Both the position numbers and the translations under genes were made by a program. A stretch of 64,000 bases of DNA from positions 1 to 64,000 of the forward strand of contig JAUICG010000023.1 in NCBI GenBank assembly GCA_030427485.1, in the 5' to 3' direction. The notes below the pieces were generated by a model, which saw nothing but the letters and a program-made list of their open reading frames with translations, was not told the origin of the DNA and did not search any database. Below are positions 43,363 through 52,572 of the stretch, one piece after another. Each line of letters starts with the position of its first letter. Position 1 is the first letter of the stretch. This DNA is from Gammaproteobacteria bacterium. Lineage in GTDB: Bacteria; Pseudomonadota; Gammaproteobacteria; Pseudomonadales; Halieaceae.

Positions 43363-43744
43363 TTCGTGTTTTCCTCAAGAGCCCTGAGACACCGGGGGAC
43401 TGAATGCTCCAGCCTTCCGGGTGCCCCGCCGCGACAACTTTCACGACGATTTTATCAGTGGTGCTCACCCCAATGCGCTTTAACTCCAGCATCATAACCA
43501 AACATCATATCAAGTCAATTCGCATGTAATCTTTCCGCTTGTCACCAGGCCATGAACACTCAATTATTGAACCACTTAGAGTATAAACTTCAGGTAAATC
43601 CGCGCAATCTTGTGCCCATCATCATGGGGGGAAAGAGGCATTCTACGGGGTGCAAGCGGTCAGGACATACAATTGTTACTCCGCAATGCATGTCTACAGA
43701 TGCTACATGCGCATCAGTTGGCTACCAGATCTGCCTGTAGCGCC
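43363..43744. other. 382-bp intergenic region
   Basis: No gene is convincing. A 62-codon plus-strand frame (43552-43740) has no family features and weak context. The stretch is AT-richer than the neighbours. No repeat or terminator was seen. Confidence 0.4.
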
Positions 43745-45418
43745 CTAAACGAATTGCTCAATCCGCTCACCGGATTCCGCGTAGCGTCCCATGAGTTGCT
43801 CGGTTACCTCTCCAGAGGAACTCGATGCTGCCAGCAGTCCGTATATCTCGCCGGGCGTGGCGGACAGCAGGTTGGTGATCACGCGCTGCGGGTCCTCGTG
43901 GGATGACAGTGCGGCCGAAAACTGCTGGATCCACTCGAAAACATCTCCATCGTGCACTTCGTTGACGCCCCCGACACCCGAGTAGGTACGGGTTAACTCA
44001 TTGAGGAATACCTTGGTGAACACCGCCGGGTCCGTCTCGGCCAGCAGGTCCATCATCTCGGCCAGTTGCTCCGATACCCTGTTGGAGACGACCTCGGGTA
44101 GGTGCAGCTCGGTTTGACGGGCCAGGTCCACGTTGATCCGGGTGGCCACATAACGCTTCGAAGCCTGCACCAGCAAATTCGATGATTCACCGAGCACCAC
44201 CACGGGAACCCGCTTCGATGTCTTGTCCTTACCCTTGGTGTATTGGCTGATAACGGAATTCGAAATATCGAGACGTGACTTGAGTCCGTTCAGGCGGTTC
44301 TCAGCCACCAGGAATCCCTCCAGGCGTTGAATCAGCTCGATGTAATTCTTGCGATTCTCTATCTCCACCGCGACGTGCGTTTCCTCGGGAATGTGATCCC
44401 GAAGGACGTTGATGACCTCCTGCAATTCCGCTACCGCGAGCGTGTGCAAAGAAAAATTGACCGGGGAATCGACCTGGTTATACATCAGGGTAATGCCCTT
44501 TTCGTTGCAGAACCTGACAGTTTCAGGAATTTCCCGCCAGTTCTGCCGCATCGGGCAAAACCGCCAGGTATAGGGAAGCCCCTTCCTTTTCATCAAATCC
44601 AGGTAGTACATGCAATTGGCCATGACCTGCTCGAAGGACGCGCCCTTGCGAATGGATTCGTAGGTCTCCTTGTACATGGAGTCGATAGACACATGCATCA
44701 GGCAGTTTATCCGTTCAAGCAGTTCCTTGATCTTGTCGTCGAGGATCGTGGCGTTGGTCAGGATGCACAACTCCATTTTCGGATTAACGCGGGCGATCCG
44801 CTCCCACAACATCTGGTAGGCGTGTATCAGGAAGGGTTCGCCACCCATAAAATCCGCTTCCACGACGTAAGGAAGATACGGTTCCAGCTGATCCACGAAT
44901 GCCTCGTCATAGGGGTTTGGCATCGGCGACAACTTTTCACGGCGGGTGCGGATCGCCGAGGATGCCAACCCGTGGCACATCACGCATTCCAGATTGCAGG
45001 AGTTGTGGATATTGAACTCCAGGCGCATCGGCAGCGGCGTGATTTCCTGGTCAACATCGGGCTGCAGGCCGCGCTGGATTCGCTTCTCCGCCGTCATCCT
45101 CGCATACACTGAGTAGAACAGGGCGTGCGCTCCACCGTAGTCCCTGGCCTCCAGTTGTTGTTCACATTTCTGGCAGCCTTTCGAGAGGTCATTATTCAAC
45201 AGGGCTTCGCGGAGCTCCCGGATCGGCTCCCCGTTCCATATCTCATCGACGGAGTTCTCGGGGTAGACCCCCAACACCTGCTGACGGTTGAAGCAGCAGG
45301 CGGTTACAACGCCCTGCTGCGAGAAGTGCAAATTAATGGAGGCCGCTGGACACGCCGAAGTGCCGGCGGGTGTGTTACGGATGCGATTGAACTCTTCGAC
45401 TATTTCGGGGGAAAGCAT
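43745..45418 (-). CDS. N-twitch radical SAM protein
   Basis: 557 residues. Radical SAM motif CNLECVMC (Cys141, 145, 148) binds the [4Fe-4S]/SAM cluster. Ahead of it lies an N-terminal auxiliary-cluster domain (Cys23, Cys41-42, GCQKC Cys82/85) of the N-twitch type. The fold continues (GGEPFLIHAY, ILTNATILDD, SIDSMYKETYESIRKG). After about residue 380 comes a region without recognised domains and helix-rich. Members of this group modify peptides or oligosaccharides near glycan loci; the substrate is unknown. It is separated from the 47942 gene by 334 bp and from the gene below by 382 bp. Confidence 0.85.
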   Translation of the reverse strand: MLSPEIVEEFNRIRNTPAGTSACPAASINLHFSQQGVVTACCFNRQQVLGVYPENSVDEIWNGEPIRELREALLNNDLSKGCQKCEQQLEARDYGGAHALFYSVYARMTAEKRIQRGLQPDVDQEITPLPMRLEFNIHNSCNLECVMCHGLASSAIRTRREKLSPMPNPYDEAFVDQLEPYLPYVVEADFMGGEPFLIHAYQMLWERIARVNPKMELCILTNATILDDKIKELLERINCLMHVSIDSMYKETYESIRKGASFEQVMANCMYYLDLMKRKGLPYTWRFCPMRQNWREIPETVRFCNEKGITLMYNQVDSPVNFSLHTLAVAELQEVINVLRDHIPEETHVAVEIENRKNYIELIQRLEGFLVAENRLNGLKSRLDISNSVISQYTKGKDKTSKRVPVVVLGESSNLLVQASKRYVATRINVDLARQTELHLPEVVSNRVSEQLAEMMDLLAETDPAVFTKVFLNELTRTYSGVGGVNEVHDGDVFEWIQQFSAALSSHEDPQRVITNLLSATPGEIYGLLAASSSSGEVTEQLMGRYAESGERIEQFV

Positions 45419-45752
45419 AATATCCAGTCTATCTCCATGAGTGCATTGTGCTTGATCAAACAGATGTTTCTGGTGTCGGACACTGCGGTTTCTCTCTACA
45501 CAGACCTTATGCTTCCCATTACCCTATGCGCCGTAAAGGTTGCGCGCACTGCAGAATCGCCGGATCACACGTGCCACAAATGACACCTAATAAACCGCAG
45601 CCCTGACGCTGGAGTCTATCACTTGATTATGCGCTTTGCATAAAAGTACGGGAAAGGTAAACAGCGTACTGCGAACGGGTTCTCCTTTTTGGGCGCAACT
45701 GACCAATATTACACTTTCGTGTAGCAGATACCGGGGCTATAACCAGTTTTGC
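45419..45752. other. 334-bp intergenic region
   Basis: No gene or clear repeat. It is AT-rich in places (about 45600-45660) and presumably carries the promoter of the 45418 gene. No Shine-Dalgarno or intrinsic terminator was located with confidence. Confidence 0.4.
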
Positions 45753-47942
45753 TCACACCGCTTTATCAGCAGATTCCCCAGCCAGCCGCAGTGCCAACGC
45801 GGCCTCGTCCTCCCGCCCCAACAGGGTCAACACATGTCCACGCTCAATGTGGGCGCTCGCTAGACCCAACTCCGCGGCTCGCTCGAACTGCACCAGTGCG
45901 GGCTCGAGTTCGCCAAGCCGCAAAAGTACCAAGCCGAGTTCTGAACACGTTCTCGCATTTGATGGGTCTAGCGCGCTGGCCGCACCGTACGCCTTTCGCG
46001 CACTGTCGAGTCGCTCGAGTCGGGCCAGGGCCTGACCTAATCCAGCCCATGTCTCATGACTTACCGCGCCGCGTTCGACCGCCCCCGCAAATCCTCTCGC
46101 TGACAGTTCCCAGTCCGCGAGTGAAGCGCCCGCTCGACCGAGCAATATGTGTGCCTCCGGCACGTTTTCATAAGCTTCACAAATCTCCTGCAGTGACTCC
46201 GATGCCACTGACCACTGCCCATCCTCAAGCTGGCGCTTGGCTTTCTCGAGAGCCAGTTCCAGATCACCCTTCGTGTCGGTAATGATCAGGTCGCTCGAGC
46301 GCAATGAAGGACTCCCATGCTCACTGTCGCGATGGACAGGCGCCGCCGTGACCTCAAGAGCATGCCGATATCCACCCGTCGGCAGCGGCTCCAGTTTCTC
46401 AACGCGCCCGCTGACCGCCAGCAGGAAGGTCTTTTGCAACGATGCCGGATTGGATGATGAGAGCACCTTCCAGCGCAGCGTGGTTACCTCACGCTGCAGG
46501 TTAATGAATTCCATCGTGCGATCCATCTCGACCGCAGAGAATTGCTCACTCACAATATTGACATCTTCGCCATAACGTTCACGTAGCAGCATCAGGACGA
46601 CCGACAAGGCTTTATTGTTGACTGTGCTGCCGTCCAATCCACCAAACGTCCCCTCTACACCGCTTACCCTGTCATTCTCATCCAGCACTGCCTGGTATAC
46701 CATTCCGCCGTTCGACCATTCCGTGAGCATAGCAAGTGCAGTATCAGCGTCCGCCGGTACAACCGGTGCCGCAGTAAGCAAATGCCGTGACGGGCCTGCA
46801 CCTGTTTGCGGCTCCGGGTTCATTCGAGAGGTTATTCCAGTGAGGTAGGTGGGTCCGGCGGGCGCGTCAGGGGAATCCATCCAGCCCTTCAAGCGTCCCA
46901 GCTCGAGATTCCACAATCCCAGATGGCGATCCAGTACCTGCCGCATTTCGGCATCCCGCGACTCCCACATTGCTACAATCTTCGCCAATTGGGCGCGTGG
47001 CAGCCCGGACACGCTGTACTCGGGCGGCTGATAGACGGTATTAGCGGTGGCGCCGCACCCCAGACGCTCCGCCAGAACCAGGAAATCAGCAAACTCATGG
47101 TAATTCTGCGGCATGATGCAGAAACTCAGTTCGACTTTCGAATACTGCTGGATCGTCCTGATGTTCCCGAGAATCTCGTCAAAGTTCGCGTTGAGCCTGA
47201 TCGATTCGACTGTTTCTTTCGTCGCTCCATCGAGTGAAATCGAAACAGTACACGGCAGGGCGGAGAGCACCCTTACAACCCGATCGTTGAGTTGGGTACC
47301 ATTGGTCACAATATGGGTATGCGTGGTCAAGCCATCCGCTATCATCATGTCCCAGATGCGAAAATTCTCTGCCGAAAGGAACGCTTCCCCCCCTAGAAAC
47401 AATGAGACCCTCAGGTGCGGCAGGAATTCTCGCAGCTCTTCAAAAAATTCATTGCTGTAGACGCGCTTGAGTGGCGGCAGTTTATCCCGGTTCTTACGTA
47501 TTGAAGACGACAACTCCCCGTAGCATTGCACACATTCCAGGTTACAGGCGTTACTCATCATGAACCACATATTCTGGGGCCACAGTGGCTGCGCGTCCGA
47601 AATCGGAAACGAGTCGAACATTCGGGCAAACGTTTGCTCGAAGTTACCTTTATCTATATCGGATTGACAGGTTAGACACCCCTGCGGCAGTTCATTCGCC
47701 CGCATTTTATCCCGCATCCCCCGGTTCACTTCTCCGTTCCAGATCTCTCGGAGTGTTTGTTGGGTAACGTTACCTATACTGTGCGTCATCGATTGGCAAC
47801 AGGAGCGGACATAGCCCTTGGGATCAAAGAGCAAGGAAGTGAACGGTGCGTGACAAATGGCAGCGCACGATTTGTTGGCCATCTGCATTTCAGGGGTGTT
47901 GGCCCTCCACTGCAGGTATTGGTCGAGCAGCTTGTCCGCCAT
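45753..47942 (-). CDS. N-twitch radical SAM protein with C-terminal TPR domain
   Basis: 729 residues. Same plan as the 43745 gene: N-terminal cluster Cys30, Cys48-49 (RSCCQS), GCLTC (89/92), then radical SAM CNLECVQC (Cys133, 137, 140) and FLGGEAFLSA, VTNGTQLNDR. The middle part has no assignment. The last 150 residues hold four or five TPR-like repeats (AHILLGRAGASLADWELSAR, TWAGLGQALARLERLDSARK, CSELGLVLLRLGELEPALV). TPRs suggest docking to a carrier or to the other island proteins. It is divergent from the 48270 gene. Confidence 0.85.
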   Translation of the reverse strand: MADKLLDQYLQWRANTPEMQMANKSCAAICHAPFTSLLFDPKGYVRSCCQSMTHSIGNVTQQTLREIWNGEVNRGMRDKMRANELPQGCLTCQSDIDKGNFEQTFARMFDSFPISDAQPLWPQNMWFMMSNACNLECVQCYGELSSSIRKNRDKLPPLKRVYSNEFFEELREFLPHLRVSLFLGGEAFLSAENFRIWDMMIADGLTTHTHIVTNGTQLNDRVVRVLSALPCTVSISLDGATKETVESIRLNANFDEILGNIRTIQQYSKVELSFCIMPQNYHEFADFLVLAERLGCGATANTVYQPPEYSVSGLPRAQLAKIVAMWESRDAEMRQVLDRHLGLWNLELGRLKGWMDSPDAPAGPTYLTGITSRMNPEPQTGAGPSRHLLTAAPVVPADADTALAMLTEWSNGGMVYQAVLDENDRVSGVEGTFGGLDGSTVNNKALSVVLMLLRERYGEDVNIVSEQFSAVEMDRTMEFINLQREVTTLRWKVLSSSNPASLQKTFLLAVSGRVEKLEPLPTGGYRHALEVTAAPVHRDSEHGSPSLRSSDLIITDTKGDLELALEKAKRQLEDGQWSVASESLQEICEAYENVPEAHILLGRAGASLADWELSARGFAGAVERGAVSHETWAGLGQALARLERLDSARKAYGAASALDPSNARTCSELGLVLLRLGELEPALVQFERAAELGLASAHIERGHVLTLLGREDEAALALRLAGESADKAV

Positions 47943-48269
47943 TTATTCGGGCCTTTGTCTTTTTCAGAATCTACGACTCAGGATTAACGAGCCATGCACT
48001 ATTCCTGCAGTCCTGACCATAACATAATGTTGCCTTTCAATGAGTACGAGTCGCTTGTAAAGTGAATAGAAAACGCAGGAAATGATACCTTTATCACCTT
48101 GCGAGGCATGAGGCTGACACATCAGTGCGTGACCTGGCGCACGAATTGAAAACAAGCTCCAGTTAATACGTGCATGATGGTTCTGAATCGGTGAAAATCG
48201 ACGGTACCTGGCACGGACAACAGCGCCTCCAGGACTGAGCGTATTCTTATTAAGCTGAATGGTATACAG
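47943..48269. other. Divergent promoter region with a shared upstream motif
   Basis: 327 bp between divergent genes. GCGTGACCTGGCGCAC (48127-48142) recurs with 14 of 16 identities 146 bp upstream of the aminotransferase gene (61217-61232) at almost the same distance from its start as here (143 bp). The local sequence CTGGCGCACGAATTGAA partly fits a sigma-54 box. Otherwise no feature. Confidence 0.4.
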
Positions 48270-49808
48270 ATGGCGGAGAGTAATACACCGATCGTTCTGG
48301 TCGTTTGCAACGACTATGGTGAATTAGCGCTCGCTATGTATCTAATACACCGCCAATCGTTCGCTGAAGACACAGTTTTAATGCTGCCTCCAGGCTTACA
48401 CAGCAAGAACTCCGACATTCTGCCAGGGAGAACGTTCGTCTATCACTCAATTGATGACATACGTATAAAACTTGAAACAAATGCGCCGGGCATTCTGGGC
48501 CTACTCTCAGGCTACCTCATGCCCATCCACCGTTTGTGCGAGCCTGATGAACTGCAATCGCTGCTGCAGATAACGCAGGAGACGGGATGGAAATGCTTCT
48601 CCAGCGATCCGTTCCTGGGGCTGCTGGAGGATGTAAACCCAAATGATCTTGTTACACTCACGGCTCCCAGGTGGACCATCGTATGGTCTATTGCGGCTGC
48701 GCGTGAAAGGAAGCGCCTCTCCGATTTGCTGGGCCAGATGCACCGCATCCTGAACGGAGTACTGCATGTGTATCCATGTGGAGATTCTCCGACGGAGTCG
48801 GATAGTACGCACGCCAAGCGACTACACTTCCACAATTCCGCGTTTCGATCGCAACCCGTGGATGAACAGCCAGCGTCAACAGCTGCGATCAATCCCGGCC
48901 CACAGAAATGGCTCTTTGTACTGGGCGACCAGGACTACACTGTTCAACTGGGAAAGTACGGCAGACTATCGCGGAAGTTTCGCAAGATTCTTCTGGCTAA
49001 ACTCCATGAAACCCTGGAAGCAGGAAGAGTACCCACTCTCATCGCACCAACTCGGGTGATTGAGGCAGTGCGCAAGCATAGCCGCGCCGCTGACGCTATG
49101 GAACTGCTCGGTCACTGTGACTATCACAAATTTCAATCATTGCTGGTGCAATCGGAGTACGTGTTCTACTGGAATGCGGTGTCCTTCAGTTGCATTTTAA
49201 GGACTCTGTCTGGCAAGCCCTGGTTCACCTTCGACGACGGGCACCTGCTGCGAGGCATGAACACAGACTATGCAAAACGTATTTTCGCCTGGTTCTACCA
49301 GGGAGGCAATCCGCCTCGCCTCGACATAGAGTGTAGCCTCACCTGCGATAGGCTGCTGCAGGAGACCAAGCAGTACTTGAAATCGGCCTGGCGAATTCAG
49401 CAGGCACTCCTCGCCGCGCCGGACGTTCCCTCTGTTCTCTCTGCCCTACTCCCGGAGAACGCAAAGCCGGAATCACCCGCGTCCGCTTTAGAGGCATTCG
49501 ACATCCTGCAACAGCTTGGCGAGGCTATTTCCTCCAATGAGTTGGACGGCAGCTTCGTCGTCGATTCTGCGCATCTTGCGCATCCGAAGAATGCCATCAG
49601 GAGCGCCGTGATGGTGTTGCTCGAACAGGGTACCGGTGAGCAGGTAGAGTTTGCCCGCTCAGCCGCGCCGACCCTCGCATTTTTTCAGCGGGACGTCGGC
49701 AAAGGCAGGCATGCTATCGATTCGCCCGGGCCCGACGGCAAACTCTGGAGAGTCGCTGTCGAGGCCGAAATGCTCGAAATCACACGACGCATTATGAAAC
49801 AATCATAG
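48270..49808 (+). CDS. Uncharacterised protein with a novel GT-like domain shared with the TPR protein at 58399
   Basis: 512 residues, cytosolic. The N-terminal 350 residues align with the last 400 of the TPR protein at 58399-60906: NDYGELALAMYLI vs NDFGELTTVMYLL, DILPGRTFVYHSIDD vs EAFPGRTFRYQSIGD, DPFLGLLE vs DPFLGVLS, YVFYWNAVSFSCILRTLSGKP vs HAFYWNSVSHTILLRSFNGLP, and FDDGHLLRG vs FDRGHLVRN. The latter parts recall GT-B type capsule transferases, but no known family was recognised. Its last 75 residues (LAFFQRDVGKG, W, VAVEAEML) match the end of the radical SAM protein at 50742. It overlaps neither neighbour; the next gene follows by 18 bp. Confidence 0.75.
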   Translation: MAESNTPIVLVVCNDYGELALAMYLIHRQSFAEDTVLMLPPGLHSKNSDILPGRTFVYHSIDDIRIKLETNAPGILGLLSGYLMPIHRLCEPDELQSLLQITQETGWKCFSSDPFLGLLEDVNPNDLVTLTAPRWTIVWSIAAARERKRLSDLLGQMHRILNGVLHVYPCGDSPTESDSTHAKRLHFHNSAFRSQPVDEQPASTAAINPGPQKWLFVLGDQDYTVQLGKYGRLSRKFRKILLAKLHETLEAGRVPTLIAPTRVIEAVRKHSRAADAMELLGHCDYHKFQSLLVQSEYVFYWNAVSFSCILRTLSGKPWFTFDDGHLLRGMNTDYAKRIFAWFYQGGNPPRLDIECSLTCDRLLQETKQYLKSAWRIQQALLAAPDVPSVLSALLPENAKPESPASALEAFDILQQLGEAISSNELDGSFVVDSAHLAHPKNAIRSAVMVLLEQGTGEQVEFARSAAPTLAFFQRDVGKGRHAIDSPGPDGKLWRVAVEAEMLEITRRIMKQS

Positions 49809-49826
49809 TCTGAAGGACTGGCCGCG

Positions 49827-50699
49827 ATGGACAAAAACTGGAACCTGCACAAAATCATCGAGGTGATGCGTACCGGCGGCTATTATGACCGTATCATGTC
49901 GGGTGGGCCCGAACTTGATCGCGTGAAATCGTATCTGCGTATTTTCGCCGGTGAGCAGGAAGAAATCAGCAGCCCACCATTACAGTCTCCCAATTATCCC
50001 TGCTTCCCCGGCCTCGCGGCAAAAGGCTTCTATTCTGGCCCTACCCCAGAGGGTGTCAGTATCCTCGAGTCCGAGTTTGAACGTATACGGGAAGAAGCGC
50101 TGTCCGTCGCCAAGAGTGCCTATCTGCGCTATGCGCCGGCGAAAATGAAGAACGATTGGTACCTCTATCTCCTGTTTCACATGGGCGTGGACATGTCCGG
50201 CATTTCCACCGGGTGTCCCAGGACGCAGGAAATATTACGCTCGTTACCGGGTCTATGTGTCGACTATCCCTGGGGCGATGCCGCGCTGTCGCTGAATGTT
50301 CCGGACTCCCACCTCCGGGCACATTGCAGTGTCGACAACCTGAGACTGCGCTGTCATCTCGCGATTGAAATACCCGACGATTGCCGTATACGAGTGGGCT
50401 CGGAAACACATGGCTGGGAACAGGGCAAGGCCCTGCTATTCGACGACTCCTTCGAACACGAGGTTTGGAACCGTGGGAGTACGGATCGCATCGTGATGAT
50501 TGTCGATTTCTGGCACCCCGATCTGACGGATGTCGAGAAGCGCGCATTAGCGGCTGGATTCCGCAAGGCGGAAATTCGCATGATGATCTACCCGGCTCGC
50601 ATCCATACGGCGGACAACCCTGAAGCACACATGCGTTACCTGGAAGGGGAGATCAGAAAACAGGAGTCGGACCCGCTGATCCGCGAGTACTGGGGCTGA
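49827..50699 (+). CDS. aspartyl/asparaginyl beta-hydroxylase-like 2-oxoglutarate oxygenase
   Basis: 290 residues. The AspH/LpxO-type core is clear: LNVPDSHLRAHCSVDNLRLRCHL (first metal His), DCRIRVGSETHGWEQGKALLFDDSFEHEVWN (second His in FEHEVWN) and the 2-oxoglutarate Arg in DRIVMIVDFWHPDL. Family enzymes hydroxylate Asp/Asn side chains or lipid A acyl chains. A GAAGGA sits upstream. It is likely co-transcribed with the 48270 gene. Confidence 0.87.
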   Translation: MDKNWNLHKIIEVMRTGGYYDRIMSGGPELDRVKSYLRIFAGEQEEISSPPLQSPNYPCFPGLAAKGFYSGPTPEGVSILESEFERIREEALSVAKSAYLRYAPAKMKNDWYLYLLFHMGVDMSGISTGCPRTQEILRSLPGLCVDYPWGDAALSLNVPDSHLRAHCSVDNLRLRCHLAIEIPDDCRIRVGSETHGWEQGKALLFDDSFEHEVWNRGSTDRIVMIVDFWHPDLTDVEKRALAAGFRKAEIRMMIYPARIHTADNPEAHMRYLEGEIRKQESDPLIREYWG

Positions 50700-50741
50700 T
50701 GCTTGCCAATTGACTCCCCGCGGCACAGACATGCTCACCCA

Positions 50742-52454
50742 TCAGTGGCCGAGACCTGTCAAGTTGGCCTGCAGGTCGCGCATCTCCCGGTCGACGACCT
50801 GCTGCCAAGTCTGCTGCCGAGGTCCTGCCTGATCGAGGCCGGCGGAACCGGGACCTATATCCGGTTGAAAGAACGCCAGTACCATAGCCGCATTTCTGAA
50901 ATTGGACTTCGCCTCCTGGTCGTCAGAAGCAGCCATCAGCATCAGAAGTGCGCTTACTATACGGGTTTTGGTGTATGGGAGACGTGAAATATCATGGACA
51001 ATCCGGCCATCCATGCCGATTCGACCCAGTTCCGACATATAGCCCTGCGTGATACTGGCCGCCTCCTCGAACGCCATCTCTTCAACTCCCATGGCGGACA
51101 GTAAAGATTCCCTGGCCTGCCGCACTTCCAACCGAAGCTGTTGCTTGCGGGCATCCGCCAACACATCGGCGACCTGTTGCTCAAAAAATGCTACAAACCT
51201 CTCTCTAACGGACCTGGTCTCACCTTCAAGCAGCAGCTGAAAGGCCTGCACCAGCACTGGCTCTGCATCTTCGAACAGCTGGAGGAATCTCCCGATGACC
51301 TTGGCATCGCTCTCGCTATAGCTGTGCTTGAACGCGTCGGGAAAATAGCAACGGGTACAGATCGTGTCAGTGTCCTCGAGCCCTCCTATCGTCTTACCCG
51401 CAAAAACTGCGCGCGATTTTCTGTAGCTTTCGTTGTTCCAGACATCAGCAAGTGCCGCCTCGCCCGGTATGATGGTTCCGAAACGATCAGTCTCTTTCTC
51501 TATGATGCAGCATGGCGCCATCTGGCCTGCAGGCTGAACGACCGCGACGCTGTAGTGCCAACCACAAAAAACATTGGTCTTTGTCTCTTCATGAAGAGTC
51601 CGGCCATCCACGATTTGCACCGGCAAATAAAGCGGGTGTTTCTCATGCTCACGCCAATAATCGGGTTGCCCGGCGCGAGTCCATTGCCGGTCCAGCTCTT
51701 CCACGTCGACCAGGGAAATAAATGGCTTCTCCTCTTTCCTGTAACTCGGCAGCCAGTCCGCATCCGGAATGAGGGCGTCCATACGTATAAAGACGATACC
51801 ATGATCTTCACAGAACCGCTGTGCCGCGGATAGTTCGTGCTCATTCCAGCTGAACACCAGGAACTTGTAGACAACTACAGTGTTCAGGCCCAGTTTATTG
51901 CGCATCTGGACGATTCTTACCAGATTTTCCTTGGCCAGTTCGACGTTCCCCCCGACGCGAAATTTCTCGTAGGCTTCCTGCGAGAAACCGTCGATGGACG
52001 CAATAAGATGATCCAGGCCTGAACACAGGATCTCCTCGATTCGCTCGTCCGACAGTTTCAGAGACAAATTCGTGTGCATGGTGGTTTCGATATCACAGGC
52101 CCTGGCTTTCTGTATAAAGCTCGGCGTGTGTTTGTTGAGCAGCGGCTCTCCCCAACTGTGGAAATCGATAAGAAACAGGTGCTCGCCCATTTCTTCCAGC
52201 ATCGCATCAAACAGCTCTGGCGAAAGCCTGGAACGATCGCTCCGATAACGCGTGTCGCTTCCGGTTTTTGACCTGATACCCTCGTTCTCAATGCCTGTAG
52301 GGCAGGTCGGACAGCGAAGCTGACAGATATCGCAGGGATCTATCATCGCGTAGTAGGGCCTTGAATCGACCTGCACAGCGCCCGTAAAGGCGTCATACTT
52401 TGCCTGCAGGAAGTTCAGGTAAGCCGGAAGTGATTTCTTTGGAAAATACTGCAT
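50742..52454 (-). CDS. SPASM-domain radical SAM protein
   Basis: 570 residues from ATG 52454 (AAAGG upstream; a GTG seven codons earlier is possible). Radical SAM motif CQLRCPTC at Cys44/48/51 and the beta-strand motifs FHSWGEPLLN, ASIDGFSQEAYEKF. The SPASM/twitch C-terminal cluster is at CGWHYSVAV, MAPCCIIE and CTRCYFPDAF. The last 75 residues are not SPASM: LAFFQPDIGPGSAG followed by W and VVDREMRDLQ, matching the end of the 48270 protein. It is likely a peptide- or glycan-modifying enzyme. Third radical SAM gene of the island. Confidence 0.87.
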   Translation of the reverse strand: MQYFPKKSLPAYLNFLQAKYDAFTGAVQVDSRPYYAMIDPCDICQLRCPTCPTGIENEGIRSKTGSDTRYRSDRSRLSPELFDAMLEEMGEHLFLIDFHSWGEPLLNKHTPSFIQKARACDIETTMHTNLSLKLSDERIEEILCSGLDHLIASIDGFSQEAYEKFRVGGNVELAKENLVRIVQMRNKLGLNTVVVYKFLVFSWNEHELSAAQRFCEDHGIVFIRMDALIPDADWLPSYRKEEKPFISLVDVEELDRQWTRAGQPDYWREHEKHPLYLPVQIVDGRTLHEETKTNVFCGWHYSVAVVQPAGQMAPCCIIEKETDRFGTIIPGEAALADVWNNESYRKSRAVFAGKTIGGLEDTDTICTRCYFPDAFKHSYSESDAKVIGRFLQLFEDAEPVLVQAFQLLLEGETRSVRERFVAFFEQQVADVLADARKQQLRLEVRQARESLLSAMGVEEMAFEEAASITQGYMSELGRIGMDGRIVHDISRLPYTKTRIVSALLMLMAASDDQEAKSNFRNAAMVLAFFQPDIGPGSAGLDQAGPRQQTWQQVVDREMRDLQANLTGLGH

Positions 52455-52572
52455 CAAGCCTTTCCACCCAGGCACTTAAATGTGCCCTTCAGGTTGTGGT
52501 AGCAAAACGGACCAACTGCACTGCAATCAGCGCGGACACCCGATCCGGCTCTACACAGCCATCTGACGTACC

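Noticed and set aside
43552..43740. 62-codon plus-strand ORF upstream of the 43745 gene end
   Set aside because: No ribosome site, no family match and unusual composition; left in the intergenic entry.
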